DNA from: Promethearchaeota archaeon
GTDB lineage: Archaea; Asgardarchaeota; Lokiarchaeia; Sigynarchaeales; SOKP01
Direction: 5' to 3'
NCBI GenBank assembly: GCA_014730295.1
Contig: WJIN01000302.1
Location: forward strand, 1 to 14,972
Length of the DNA: 14,972 bases
Both the position numbers and the translations under genes were made by a program. The notes below the pieces were generated by a model. The model was not told where the DNA came from and searched no databases. It saw nothing but the letters and a program-made list of their open reading frames with translations. Shown here piece by piece: positions 1 to 6,219 of this stretch (the stretch's first letter is position 1; each line of letters begins with the position of its first letter).

Positions 1-248
1 CACGTCTCTGTGGACCTCAACACGTTCGTGAATCGGTATTAGGTGGTACTACATGCAGCAGCATATTTAGAGTGAGTCATTTTCAAAAATTTATTTGGAC
101 TCAACTGATATCGCTGCGGTTTGATCTTACTTCTTCTATTAATACTATTATATTTAAATTTTTTGGTGGGGTGTCCGTTTGAAGGAGAAAATTTGATGGG
201 CGGGGTGGTGATAAATCTGGTAACTTTTTCCTTTACTTGATTGCTTAG
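1..248. other. Sequence of unknown origin replacing the ABC ATPase C-terminus
   Basis: None of the three minus-strand frames here gives the rest of an ABC ATPase, and no other coding region is recognisable on either strand. Locally it is richer in G (around 170-215 on the plus strand) than the neighbouring intergenic DNA. No transposase, terminal inverted repeat or target duplication can be seen, because the left boundary lies outside the window. It could be the end of an inserted element, a genomic rearrangement, or an assembly misjoin at a contig end. Confidence 0.4.
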
Positions 249-797
249 GCGTTGGCGAGGATCCATTCCTACAGTAGGCTCGTCAAGAAAAATAATCTCT
301 GGATTCCCGATTAAAGCCATGAGCATATTTAATATCCTCAACATTCCTCCACTGTATGTTTTTGCCTTTCTTTTACTTTCCTCTACGAAATTAATTGATT
401 TTAGAAGGAAATCAGTTCTTTCTTTTATTTCTTGTTTCTTTAGATCATATAAGATTCCAAATAGCTCGATATTCTCTCTACCAGTAAGAAATTTATAAAC
501 AGCTTCATGTTGGGGGCATACTCCAATTAAATTCTTGATTTTTTTTAGATCTTTTTTTATATTGTAGCCATTTACAAAAATTTCACCTTCAGTTGGTTTT
601 AATAAACCATTTAGCATATTGATAGTAGTTGTCTTGCCCGCACCATTTGGACCTAAAAGACCGAGTATCTCCCCCCTCCTAATTTTTAAAGAAAGGTTGT
701 TTACAGCTACCAAATCTCCATATTTTTTGGTTAAATCATTAATCTCAATTGCCATTTCTGCCATAGATTTTTCTTTTTTACTTTTCGTTTGAGACAT
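39..797 (-). CDS. ABC transporter ATP-binding protein, C-terminal part lost or replaced
   Basis: This is the nucleotide-binding subunit of an ABC exporter-type transporter, of the family with the PTVGMDP D-loop typical of drug and ABC-2-type exporters. It would hydrolyse ATP at the cytoplasmic face of a membrane permease. Visible motifs are Walker A GPNGAGKT (residues 49-56), the Q-loop glutamine 96 in CPQHE, signature YSGGM (148-152), Walker B IIFLDEP (168-174) and D-loop GMDPRQR (177-183). The signature helix reads LRILNM where KRRLNL-like sequence is usual. After residue 183 (near base 249) family resemblance ends. The expected H-loop (TTH) is missing and about 69 unrelated basic residues follow. 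Without the switch histidine the product is probably inactive. No permease gene is adjacent on the visible side. The ATG at 797 fits a TATA-like box at 813-825; M12 (764) is an alternative start. The family call is secure; intactness is not. Confidence 0.85.
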   Translation of the reverse strand: MSQTKSKKEKSMAEMAIEINDLTKKYGDLVAVNNLSLKIRRGEILGLLGPNGAGKTTTINMLNGLLKPTEGEIFVNGYNIKKDLKKIKNLIGVCPQHEAVYKFLTGRENIELFGILYDLKKQEIKERTDFLLKSINFVEESKRKAKTYSGGMLRILNMLMALIGNPEIIFLDEPTVGMDPRQRLSNQVKEKVTRFITTPPIKFSPSNGHPTKKFKYNSINRRSKIKPQRYQLSPNKFLKMTHSKYAAACSTT

Positions 798-812
798 TTT
801 TATTCATTATTA

Positions 813-825
813 TGTTTTTTATACT
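813..825 (-). promoter_or_regulatory. TATA-like box for the ABC ATPase gene
   Basis: On the minus strand the sequence AGTATAAAAAACA is centred about 22 bases before the ATG at 797. Archaeal transcription usually starts about 25 bases after the TATA centre, so the transcript would be leaderless or nearly so. The remaining DNA up to 1000 shows no further gene. Confidence 0.35.
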
Positions 826-1000
826 ATAGATAAAATAGTATTGAATATACTTAAGAGATTTTGAGTCCAATTTTTATCCATTAGAATTTAACAAGGTAGA
901 ATTTGAAAATAACAAATTGATGTAGTATTGTGGAAAACTCTAAGTATTTGAGTTAAGGTTTGAATAAAGTGATGTAGCCTTAATACTCTATCACAATAAA

Positions 1001-1008
1001 AATATTTA
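1001..1008 (+). promoter_or_regulatory. TATA-like box for the four-helix membrane protein
   Basis: AATATTTA lies about 30 bases before the ATG at 1035 but only 12 before the upstream TTG at 1017. It therefore supports the ATG as the start codon of a nearly leaderless transcript. Confidence 0.35.
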
Positions 1009-1034
1009 ATTAGTAGTTGAAATACAAGATTACT

Positions 1035-1568
1035 ATGTACTTTACTAAATTATCAGAATGGCCATCGGCTAAGATTTTAAAGCGAATCGTGATCGGTGCA
1101 ATAATTCTTCTCGTCATCGTATATCCTTTTATGAGCTGGTATTTTATGATATCTGAATTCCCAGTCGGGTTCTTTGAAAGCCAATTGTCGTTTAATGGAG
1201 AGATTTTGAAGGTATATTATAGCATAACTAATATAGACTTGTATAGAATCGGACAACTATTAGATTATGGATTTATGGTAAGTTATGGACTACTGTTCTT
1301 TTCTGTTTCACTAATAATTGCACGGAAATTTGAAAATGAATCGAAAGGAAGACAAGTGGGTTTTATTATCGCATTGATCGGAGTATTCGCCGCAATATGT
1401 GACGGAATAGAAAATTTATTTATTCTTATCATGCTCGTTGACCCGCTCGGATTCCCGAATATTATCGCAATTGTCCACTCGGTATTTGCTCTCATTAAAT
1501 ATCTCTGTTTTATTCCTGCGTTGGGATATATAATAATCGCTGGGATAGTGCGATTGATTAAAAAATAG
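1035..1568 (+). CDS. Small integral membrane protein, four predicted helices, function unknown
   Basis: A 177-residue hydrophobic protein that I do not recognise by name. Hydrophobic stretches at about 17-39, 78-96, 108-134 and 142-172 suggest four transmembrane helices. A loop of about 40 residues follows the first helix, and short basic segments sit at the N-terminus, after helix 2 (RKFENESKGR) and at the C-terminus (RLIKK). Inside the third helix the motif ICDGIENLF places an aspartate and a glutamate in the membrane, the kind of paired acidic residues that bind an ion or a partner helix. There is no signal peptide, catalytic motif or soluble domain. I chose ATG 1035 over an in-frame TTG at 1017 because of the TATA-like box at 1001-1008. 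It stands alone, diverging from the ABC gene, with a T-rich stretch after its stop codon. Existence of the gene is fairly sure; its function is not. Confidence 0.7.
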   Translation: MYFTKLSEWPSAKILKRIVIGAIILLVIVYPFMSWYFMISEFPVGFFESQLSFNGEILKVYYSITNIDLYRIGQLLDYGFMVSYGLLFFSVSLIIARKFENESKGRQVGFIIALIGVFAAICDGIENLFILIMLVDPLGFPNIIAIVHSVFALIKYLCFIPALGYIIIAGIVRLIKK

Positions 1569-1592
1569 TTTTTATTACTTTTTTCTTTTTTT
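1569..1592 (+). terminator. T-rich putative archaeal terminator after the membrane protein gene
   Basis: Immediately after the stop codon the plus strand carries several T runs (TTTTT, TTTTTT, TTTTTTT) with no stem-loop. Oligo-T tracts of this kind terminate transcription in archaea. Confidence 0.4.
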
Positions 1593-1633
1593 AAAACGTT
1601 AAACAGAGCGAGGAGAATTATGGAGAACCTTAT

Positions 1634-2000
1634 TTATTTCAATGCTTCGATGGTCTGTATTTTATCAGCTAATAACAACACTGCTTGTTTGCGATTATTA
1701 AAATTTCAATTGCGAGACTCAATTCCTCGGGAACCATTATCCAACTTTTCGCATCCTCAATATTTTGTTCGATATGAGTTGCTAATTTTTGAAGAGAACT
1801 ATTATACCAGATATAATCACTCCAATTGAAAGCTGCTCACCCCAAATCCCCATGATCGTTTACTCCCACCCATTATTATCTCTTTTCCTTTTTTTAAAAC
1901 CATATTCACGAAATGCCTCAGCTGGAATTTTAACCATATTATTCTCTCTTACTATTGACCAACCGAATACATATTTTCCGCCTTTTACTAATTGTGGCAT
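1634..2000 (-). pseudogene. Decayed small gene with an LVKGGKYVFGWS-type N-terminus, three frameshifts
   Basis: Reading down from the ATG at 2000, preceded by AGAGG at the right spacing, the frame gives MPQLVKGGKYVFGWSIV and then VKIPAEAFREYGFKK. This matches a small archaeal family I recall whose next segment resembles VILLSGSKRSGGFG. Here that segment appears one base out of frame after a run of seven A's, as EIIMGGSKRSWGFGV (from about 1882). Deleting one A restores the frame. A second shift near 1820-1838 leads into a helical stretch including LQKLATHIEQNIEDA. A third near 1690 gives QAVLLLADKIQTIEALK and a stop at 1636-1634. Rejoined, the product would be about 122 residues. The VKIPAEAF segment resembles the strand pair of swapped-hairpin AbrB-like domains, so a DNA-binding ancestor is possible but unproven. 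Joining the C-terminal segments to the same gene is an inference. Confidence 0.6.
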
Positions 2001-2179
2001 AGGTTCCTCTTCTATTAGATATTAATATTGATGAGAAAATTTTTCCCTTAATAAAGATATAGTCAAGTTATCATAAATCTTTGACATGATAGAAATCAGA
2101 AAAAAAACTTTGAGTTTAAGAACGTAAATCAATATGCATAAATACTTAACTTACAATAATTTCAAAAACGTACATTATT

Positions 2180-2452
2180 ATGATTCTAAAATTAAAATGT
2201 GGTTTCGCTCAAAGAATTAACGAGTGCTCGAATCATCATATTATGTTGATCGAACGAGATTCTAAGATTGAGGAGGACTTGAAGGATCTTTTTAAATTCT
2301 TTAAAGAGAGCATTGAGATTTCTAAAATCCGGCGTTTGCATAAATATTACAAGATAAAATCATCTAATCTCGCCATAATCATCTCCCTTCTCTCAACCAT
2401 CTTGGAACTTATCCCAGAAGCTGTTGTCGTTAATGAAGCTAGTGTAATATGA
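2180..2452 (+). CDS. Hypothetical 90-residue protein, doubtful
   Basis: An ATG-started reading frame whose middle is rich in charged residues (ERDSKIEEDLKDLFKFFKES, about 45-64), followed by a basic patch and a hydrophobic stretch SNLAIIISLLSTILELI (62-78). A TATA-like AAATACTTAA around 2140-2150 lies about 35 bases before the ATG, and the opposite strand holds no competing gene. I recognise no family. The short length and its place next to a decayed gene mean it could be a remnant or a chance frame. Confidence 0.35.
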   Translation: MILKLKCGFAQRINECSNHHIMLIERDSKIEEDLKDLFKFFKESIEISKIRRLHKYYKIKSSNLAIIISLLSTILELIPEAVVVNEASVI

Positions 2453-2545
2453 CCGACTATTTCTCTCCCGCTCTAATCTAAAGCTCTCATAATTTTTAAT
2501 TACAATGGAGTTTTACTACAATTAATCCCTCCTTGTAGAATAAAT

Positions 2546-3427
2546 ATGAAATTAACGACAATAAAAAAAAATAATCAAGAAATCGCCGCCGTGATGGTAC
2601 GAAACCGTTTCTTTCCAATTCCACAAATAAATAAAACCTTATCTACAGAATGGTATAATACATTAGGAGAGATTTTGGAGCACAATCAGCTTGATAAATT
2701 GATTTCATGGTTTAATAGTTCAGGAAAAGAAGATCTAGAAAATACTAATATTTTAGGAGTACCCCGATCAGAAATTATCTTTTCTCCGCTTTATCGACAC
2801 CCACATAAGATATGGGGCATTGGACTGAATTATCGAGACCATGCTGAAGATTTATCCGAAAAAACCCCTTCCCTAATTCCCGCAAGTTTTATGAAATCTG
2901 ATTCCACCATCATCGGCCCAAATGATACTATACTTATCCCAACACAATCCAGTAAAACTACGGGAGAGGCTGAATTGGGCGTAATTATAAAAAAAAAATG
3001 TAAAAATATTCCGCGTGAAGATTGGTTAGAGGTTGTTGCGGGCTTTACCACCATTATTGATATGACCGCAGAGGATATTCTTAGAAAAAACCCACGATAT
3101 CTTACATTATCAAAAAACTTTGATACATTCTTTAGTTTTGGACCACTTTTAATAACACCAGATGAGTTTGGAGATATTATGGATTTATCGGTGGCGACAG
3201 TTATTAATGGGCAAGTCCACGCGAAAAATACGCTCTCAAATATGACCTTTCCCCCCGATCACTTAGTGTCGTTCCATTCTGAGATTATGACATTATTACC
3301 GGGCGATATCATTTCCACTGGCACTCCTAGAGCGGTCCAACTACGTGATGGAGATCTCATTGAATGCCAGATTGACGGTTTTTTCCCTCTCAAGAATCCT
3401 GTAAAAGATCTTAAAGATATTTCTTAA
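2546..3427 (+). CDS. Fumarylacetoacetate hydrolase (FAH) family protein
   Basis: A soluble, divalent-metal-dependent enzyme of the FAH superfamily. Members hydrolyse or decarboxylate acylpyruvates, oxaloacetate or homologous catechol-pathway intermediates, and the exact substrate cannot be told from sequence. The first 85 residues form a variable N-terminal region. The catalytic domain follows with GLNYRDHAED (93-102, containing the conserved histidine), the metal-ligand pair E141/E143 in TTGEAELGVII, the third ligand D172 in IIDMTAED, and LPGDIISTGTP (251-261). The ligand spacing agrees with FAHD1-like enzymes. At 293 residues it has the usual length for the group that carries an N-terminal extension. 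It sits alone between the remnant region and a tRNA gene on the other strand, with no pathway neighbours. An AT-rich box near 2490-2503 could be its promoter, and the ATG at 2546 has no Shine-Dalgarno site. Confidence 0.92.
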   Translation: MKLTTIKKNNQEIAAVMVRNRFFPIPQINKTLSTEWYNTLGEILEHNQLDKLISWFNSSGKEDLENTNILGVPRSEIIFSPLYRHPHKIWGIGLNYRDHAEDLSEKTPSLIPASFMKSDSTIIGPNDTILIPTQSSKTTGEAELGVIIKKKCKNIPREDWLEVVAGFTTIIDMTAEDILRKNPRYLTLSKNFDTFFSFGPLLITPDEFGDIMDLSVATVINGQVHAKNTLSNMTFPPDHLVSFHSEIMTLLPGDIISTGTPRAVQLRDGDLIECQIDGFFPLKNPVKDLKDIS

Positions 3428-3477
3428 TTTTTGACCATAATAACTCTCAAAATTAAAAATATAAGCTAATACGGGTA

Positions 3478-3551
3478 TGGGAGGGACGGGATTCGAACCC
3501 GCGGCCTCCTGGTCCCAAACCAGGAATCATACCAAGCTAGACTACCCTCCC
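3478..3551 (-). tRNA. tRNA-Pro (anticodon TGG)
   Basis: On the minus strand the acceptor arms GGGAGGG (3551-3545) and CCCTCCC (3485-3479) pair perfectly. The D-arm reads GTCTAGCTTGGTATGAT. The anticodon stem CCTGG/CCAGG closes the loop TTTGGGA, giving anticodon TGG, which reads CCA and related proline codons. The variable loop is AGGCC, and the T-arm is GCGGG TTCGAAT CCCGT. The discriminator base is A (3478) and the next bases are TAC, so CCA is added after transcription. There is no intron in the anticodon loop. Total length is 74 bases. Confidence 0.97.
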
Positions 3552-3577
3552 ATATGATAGAAAGAGTGCTTAGACAA

Positions 3578-3588
3578 TAAATCTTAAA
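3578..3588 (-). promoter_or_regulatory. TATA-like box for tRNA-Pro
   Basis: TTTAAGATTTA on the minus strand is centred about 32 bases before the first base of the tRNA. This would start transcription a few bases upstream of the mature 5' end, as is usual for archaeal tRNA genes. The rest of 3552-3747 is AT-rich spacer without a visible gene. Confidence 0.4.
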
Positions 3589-3708
3589 TCTATATAGAAT
3601 ATTAAATATTTAGTATGTTTTTAATTTTTTTATTCTTATTCCAATACGCATAGAATCTCAAAAAAGAGAATAGGATTTACATCTATAAATATAAAATTAT
3701 ACTAAAAT

Positions 3709-3720
3709 TTTTTATATTTC
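3709..3720 (+). promoter_or_regulatory. TATA box for the zinc-ribbon membrane protein
   Basis: TTTTTTATATTT is a good match to the archaeal TATA consensus. It is centred about 34 bases before the ATG at 3748, predicting a leader of under 10 bases. Confidence 0.5.
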
Positions 3721-3747
3721 TCTTTATTATTTTTAATCCGAGCAGAG

Positions 3748-4392
3748 ATGGTAAAGCGAAAAAAGAGTTTTCGAGATTCTGTTATGCCCTCATTTGGTAT
3801 AAATCAAGAAGGGTTTATACTTTGCAAAGAACACTCAAAATTTGAAAAACTTAAACTAAATACCCATGATTTTTTTCTAAATTTTTTAACTTTCAAAAAT
3901 TTAACGTGTAAATCATGTCAAAATTATATAAATGACAAATGCTACTTTCCGCAATCTGAACTAATAAAGCTATTGGATGAATTAAATATTTTCCATAATC
4001 CCTTTAGATGTCAGTTCTGCGGGAGAAAAATTAGAAATCTTTTTAGTATCCTTCACCACTTTATGAAGGAGCAAGTTTCAAACCAAGGGGAAGCAATGAT
4101 TTGTTATCGATGCCAAAAGATACTTTTGATGGATAATCCCAAAAAAGGATTTATAGATTCTGCGAAGCTTACAGCGATGTATTCGATAATAAATTTCTTG
4201 GGTATTTTAGGTGTTCTCATCTATTTTCCCCTCTTTTCTCTTCTACCGATGATGTTTGACTCATTTCTAATTAGTATCGTTATTCTCTTTGTAATGTCCT
4301 ATTTTTTTATTCATTATGGGAGATTCTCAATAAAATACTACAAGATTGCAACTCATTTTGAGATGAATTTCTCAGAATTCAAATTGGAATAA
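3748..4392 (+). CDS. Zinc-ribbon-like protein with two C-terminal membrane helices, function unknown
   Basis: A 214-residue protein that I do not recognise. Its N-terminal 125 residues are basic and carry paired cysteines: C26 (with H29), C54/C57 (CKSC) with C65, C88/C91 (CQFC) and C119/C122 (CYRC). This pattern suggests two or more zinc-binding knuckles. Two hydrophobic segments follow at about 146-168 and 172-190, then a short polar tail. The likely topology is a membrane anchor with the cysteine-rich domain in the cytoplasm, given the basic N-terminus (MVKRKK) and no signal peptide. Zinc ribbons of this sort mediate protein or nucleic-acid contacts, but nothing here tells which. It has its own strong TATA box and converges with the ADP-ribosylglycohydrolase gene 70 bases downstream, so it is probably transcribed alone. 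Confidence 0.75.
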   Translation: MVKRKKSFRDSVMPSFGINQEGFILCKEHSKFEKLKLNTHDFFLNFLTFKNLTCKSCQNYINDKCYFPQSELIKLLDELNIFHNPFRCQFCGRKIRNLFSILHHFMKEQVSNQGEAMICYRCQKILLMDNPKKGFIDSAKLTAMYSIINFLGILGVLIYFPLFSLLPMMFDSFLISIVILFVMSYFFIHYGRFSIKYYKIATHFEMNFSEFKLE

Positions 4393-4462
4393 TGACGAAG
4401 ATATCTCATCTAATCCATTATCGAAATAGATCTTACATATTTGGTTTTCATGCATTTGATTC

Positions 4463-5467
4463 TTATAGATATCGTTTCTGGAACTGTTCGTAAAGTCTTT
4501 CTGCCGCATCGATAATGTAATTTCTATTTTTAATAAAAGAAATTAGCTCATCAGGAATATTACTATATCCATAATAGGCACCAAGAAGGGCCCCTCCAAT
4601 GGCACCCACCGTATCCGTATCTCCTCCTGCAGTCACGAGTTCAAACATACACTCCTCCAGAGATTTAAACTTTTTTAAAAATATAAACAGAGAACAAATC
4701 ATGGTGCTAAGGGCATACGGATGCACAAATGCCTTACCCAAATATTGTTCAATAAAATAAGGAGAATTAACACCTAACTGAGAGAATTTTATAAGTCCAG
4801 ACTCTATCGTGAGGTCCAGATTATTTCTCAAAAGATCCATTCCATCAGAAAATTCTCTCCATACAGACTTTTGAGAATCCAAGATAGTCAATATTATACT
4901 GTCCAAAAAATCATCGATATCTAAACCACCCTCAATTGATTGGTATGTTAAGTATGAGACTGCTCTTGCCATAATTCTTGCTCCCGCTGTCGCGGCGGGA
5001 TGAGAATGTGTTAGCACACTTTGTGCCTCTGCGGTTTCCAAAAGCTTTTCTAAATCATTGCAATAGAAAAGACCTATTGGAGATACTCTCATTATGGTCC
5101 CATTTCCTCCACTATTTGATGCCGCTTTTTGCCATGATATTCCATACTTAAGTTTCTTAATCGATGTCAAACATCCATATCCCGGATCGATGGGGGGATC
5201 CTCAAGCCATTTAATAAACTCTTTAACTAGATACTCCATAGTAAATCCTCCTCCTTTTATTAATGCTTCGGCTACATGAAGCGTTAACTGTGTATCATCT
5301 GTATAGGATGAGAACTTTTTTTTATTCTTCCATAGAAAATCTTCAACGTATTCGAATTCAGAACGGATCTCTTCCCTCAGCTTCCCCTCAAAAGGCTGTC
5401 CTAGTGTATCTCCTATCGCAACCCCAATTAAACTCCCTTTAAACTTATCTAAAAAATTATTTTCCAT
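4463..5467 (-). CDS. ADP-ribosylglycohydrolase family protein
   Basis: A member of the DraG/ARH family, which removes ADP-ribose from proteins (arginine-linked in DraG) or nucleic acids using two magnesium ions. The start at 5467 gives 334 residues, a normal length. Motifs in order are GVAIGDTLGQPFEG (15-28), metal-binding YTDDTQ (55-60, T56, D57, D58), GGNGTIMRVSPIGL (120-133), THSHPAA (153-159), and GGDTDTVGAIGGALLGAYYG (281-300) with metal ligands D283, D285 and T286. All key residues are present, so it should be active. A longer frame back to 5545 exists but overlaps the preceding gene, and the TATA-like box at 5486-5495 supports 5467. It follows the response regulator gene by 37 bases on the same strand. 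No ADP-ribosyltransferase gene is visible in the window, so its substrate is unknown. Confidence 0.93.
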   Translation of the reverse strand: MENNFLDKFKGSLIGVAIGDTLGQPFEGKLREEIRSEFEYVEDFLWKNKKKFSSYTDDTQLTLHVAEALIKGGGFTMEYLVKEFIKWLEDPPIDPGYGCLTSIKKLKYGISWQKAASNSGGNGTIMRVSPIGLFYCNDLEKLLETAEAQSVLTHSHPAATAGARIMARAVSYLTYQSIEGGLDIDDFLDSIILTILDSQKSVWREFSDGMDLLRNNLDLTIESGLIKFSQLGVNSPYFIEQYLGKAFVHPYALSTMICSLFIFLKKFKSLEECMFELVTAGGDTDTVGAIGGALLGAYYGYSNIPDELISFIKNRNYIIDAAERLYEQFQKRYL

Positions 5468-5485
5468 TTTGAAAAAGATTAGCAT

Positions 5486-5495
5486 TAAATATATT
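5486..5495 (-). promoter_or_regulatory. TATA box for the ADP-ribosylglycohydrolase gene
   Basis: On the minus strand AAATATATTTAATG lies in the 37-base gap after the response regulator gene, centred about 23 bases before the ATG at 5467. It predicts a leaderless transcript and an independent promoter. Confidence 0.45.
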
Positions 5496-5504
5496 TCAAA
5501 ACAA

Positions 5505-5876
5505 TTAAATAGGTTTATGAGTTGCCATATTTTTAATATAGTCAATAAGCACTTCTAAACTAAACGGTTTCTCAAGAAATCCCAAAATACCAAGTTTTAA
5601 AGCTTCTTGTTTTATGGTTTTGTCAGCGCTAGCAAAAATAATATTTGCGTTTTTTTCTATTGACAAAATCTCTTTAGTGGCTTTTAATCCATCTTTTACT
5701 GGCATTCTATGATCCATTAGTATAATATCTGGTTTACGTTCAAATGCTTTAAATTTTTGAACTGCCTCTTCTCCATTACTCGCTGTACCAGCAACCTCGA
5801 AGCCGTACAAATCCAGGAACTTCTTATAGAGCGTTTGAATGGATTTGTCGTCCTCGACGATAAATACGCTAACCAG
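5505..5876 (-). CDS. Single-domain response regulator (receiver domain), non-canonical start
   Basis: A stand-alone CheY-like receiver domain that would accept phosphate from a histidine kinase and act by protein contact, since no DNA-binding or enzymatic output domain follows. From the CTG at 5876 it has 123 residues: VFIVEDD (4-10, acidic pocket D9/D10), phosphoacceptor D55 in ILMDHRMP, S83 in FASAD, and K103 in EKPF. All core residues are present. The coding frame for the first strand and acidic pocket has no ATG, GTG or TTG before it. The first canonical start is TTG at 5810, which would delete the acidic pocket. A TATA-like box at 5895-5904 predicts transcription from about 5874-5878, so leaderless initiation at CTG (5876) or ATT (5879) is possible. 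A sequencing error or real frameshift linking the out-of-frame ATG at 5896 is the alternative. It follows a histidine kinase and a 61-residue ORF, so that kinase is the likely partner. Confidence 0.85.
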   Translation of the reverse strand: MVSVFIVEDDKSIQTLYKKFLDLYGFEVAGTASNGEEAVQKFKAFERKPDIILMDHRMPVKDGLKATKEILSIEKNANIIFASADKTIKQEALKLGILGFLEKPFSLEVLIDYIKNMATHKPI

Positions 5877-5894
5877 AATTACACCACCCGAGAC

Positions 5895-5904
5895 ATATTT
5901 TATT
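5895..5904 (-). promoter_or_regulatory. TATA-like box for the response regulator gene
   Basis: AATAAAATAT on the minus strand is centred about 24 bases before the CTG at 5876. It overlaps an ATG (5896) that opens only a five-codon frame. Confidence 0.4.
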
Positions 5905-5943
5905 AAATGTGTTTGATATCTTCTTTAAGATGAATTGTATGTT

Positions 5944-6129
5944 TTAATTTACTTTAGAACCCCTTAAAAATACAAGCTTTACATCCTCTAAATATTCAGC
6001 ATTAAACCAAATACTATTAAACAATATAAAAGTATTTCCTTTTAAATCTAATTCCATAGAAGAATTATGCATTAAAATCATTCCCTCCTCGTAAATAAAA
6101 AAATAAATACTTTCATCTTCAATAGTCAT
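5944..6129 (-). CDS. Small protein of 61 residues between kinase and response regulator
   Basis: I do not recognise this acidic, hydrophobic-rich protein. Its pattern of alternating hydrophobic residues (SIYFFIYEEGMILMH, then TFILFNSIWFNAEYL and VKLVFLRG) looks like a small all-beta fold rather than a membrane helix. It has no cysteine and no catalytic motif. A strong TATA-like box lies 23 bases before its ATG, which argues that the frame is expressed. It is 90 bases after the histidine kinase stop and 67 bases before the response regulator, all on the same strand. It could be a sensor accessory protein or a small unrelated gene. Confidence 0.55.
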   Translation of the reverse strand: MTIEDESIYFFIYEEGMILMHNSSMELDLKGNTFILFNSIWFNAEYLEDVKLVFLRGSKVN

Positions 6130-6148
6130 TAATTTTAGATACTATAAA

Positions 6149-6156
6149 AATATAAA
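6149..6156 (-). promoter_or_regulatory. TATA box for the 61-residue protein
   Basis: TTTATATT on the minus strand, within a longer AT tract, is centred about 23 bases before the ATG at 6129. This is the spacing expected of a leaderless archaeal transcript. Confidence 0.45.
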
Positions 6157-6219
6157 ATAGGAGGTATATATTTTTAATCATATTGCAAAAATGGTGATAA
6201 AAAAGAAAGGTGTTTAGAA

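Noticed and set aside
840..905. 20-codon minus-strand ORF (MDKNWTQNLLSIF...) before the ABC ATPase
   Set aside because: It is too short, overlaps the ABC gene's TATA box and lacks a ribosome-binding site.
949..985. Imperfect inverted repeat GAGTTAAGG / CCTTAATACTC upstream of the membrane protein
   Set aside because: The stem is short, bulged and AT-rich with a loop of about 20 bases, easily expected by chance in such DNA.
1017..1034. TTG start for the four-helix membrane protein
   Set aside because: It would sit only 12 bases from the likely TATA box; ATG at 1035 has normal spacing.
1620..2025. Plus-strand ORFs at 1620-1829 and 1789-2025
   Set aside because: They lie opposite a recognisable decayed gene on the minus strand and have no promoter or family resemblance of their own.
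5468..5545. 26-residue N-terminal extension of the ADP-ribosylglycohydrolase
   Set aside because: It overlaps the response regulator's end and has no family similarity. The TATA box and the conserved domain start both favour 5467.
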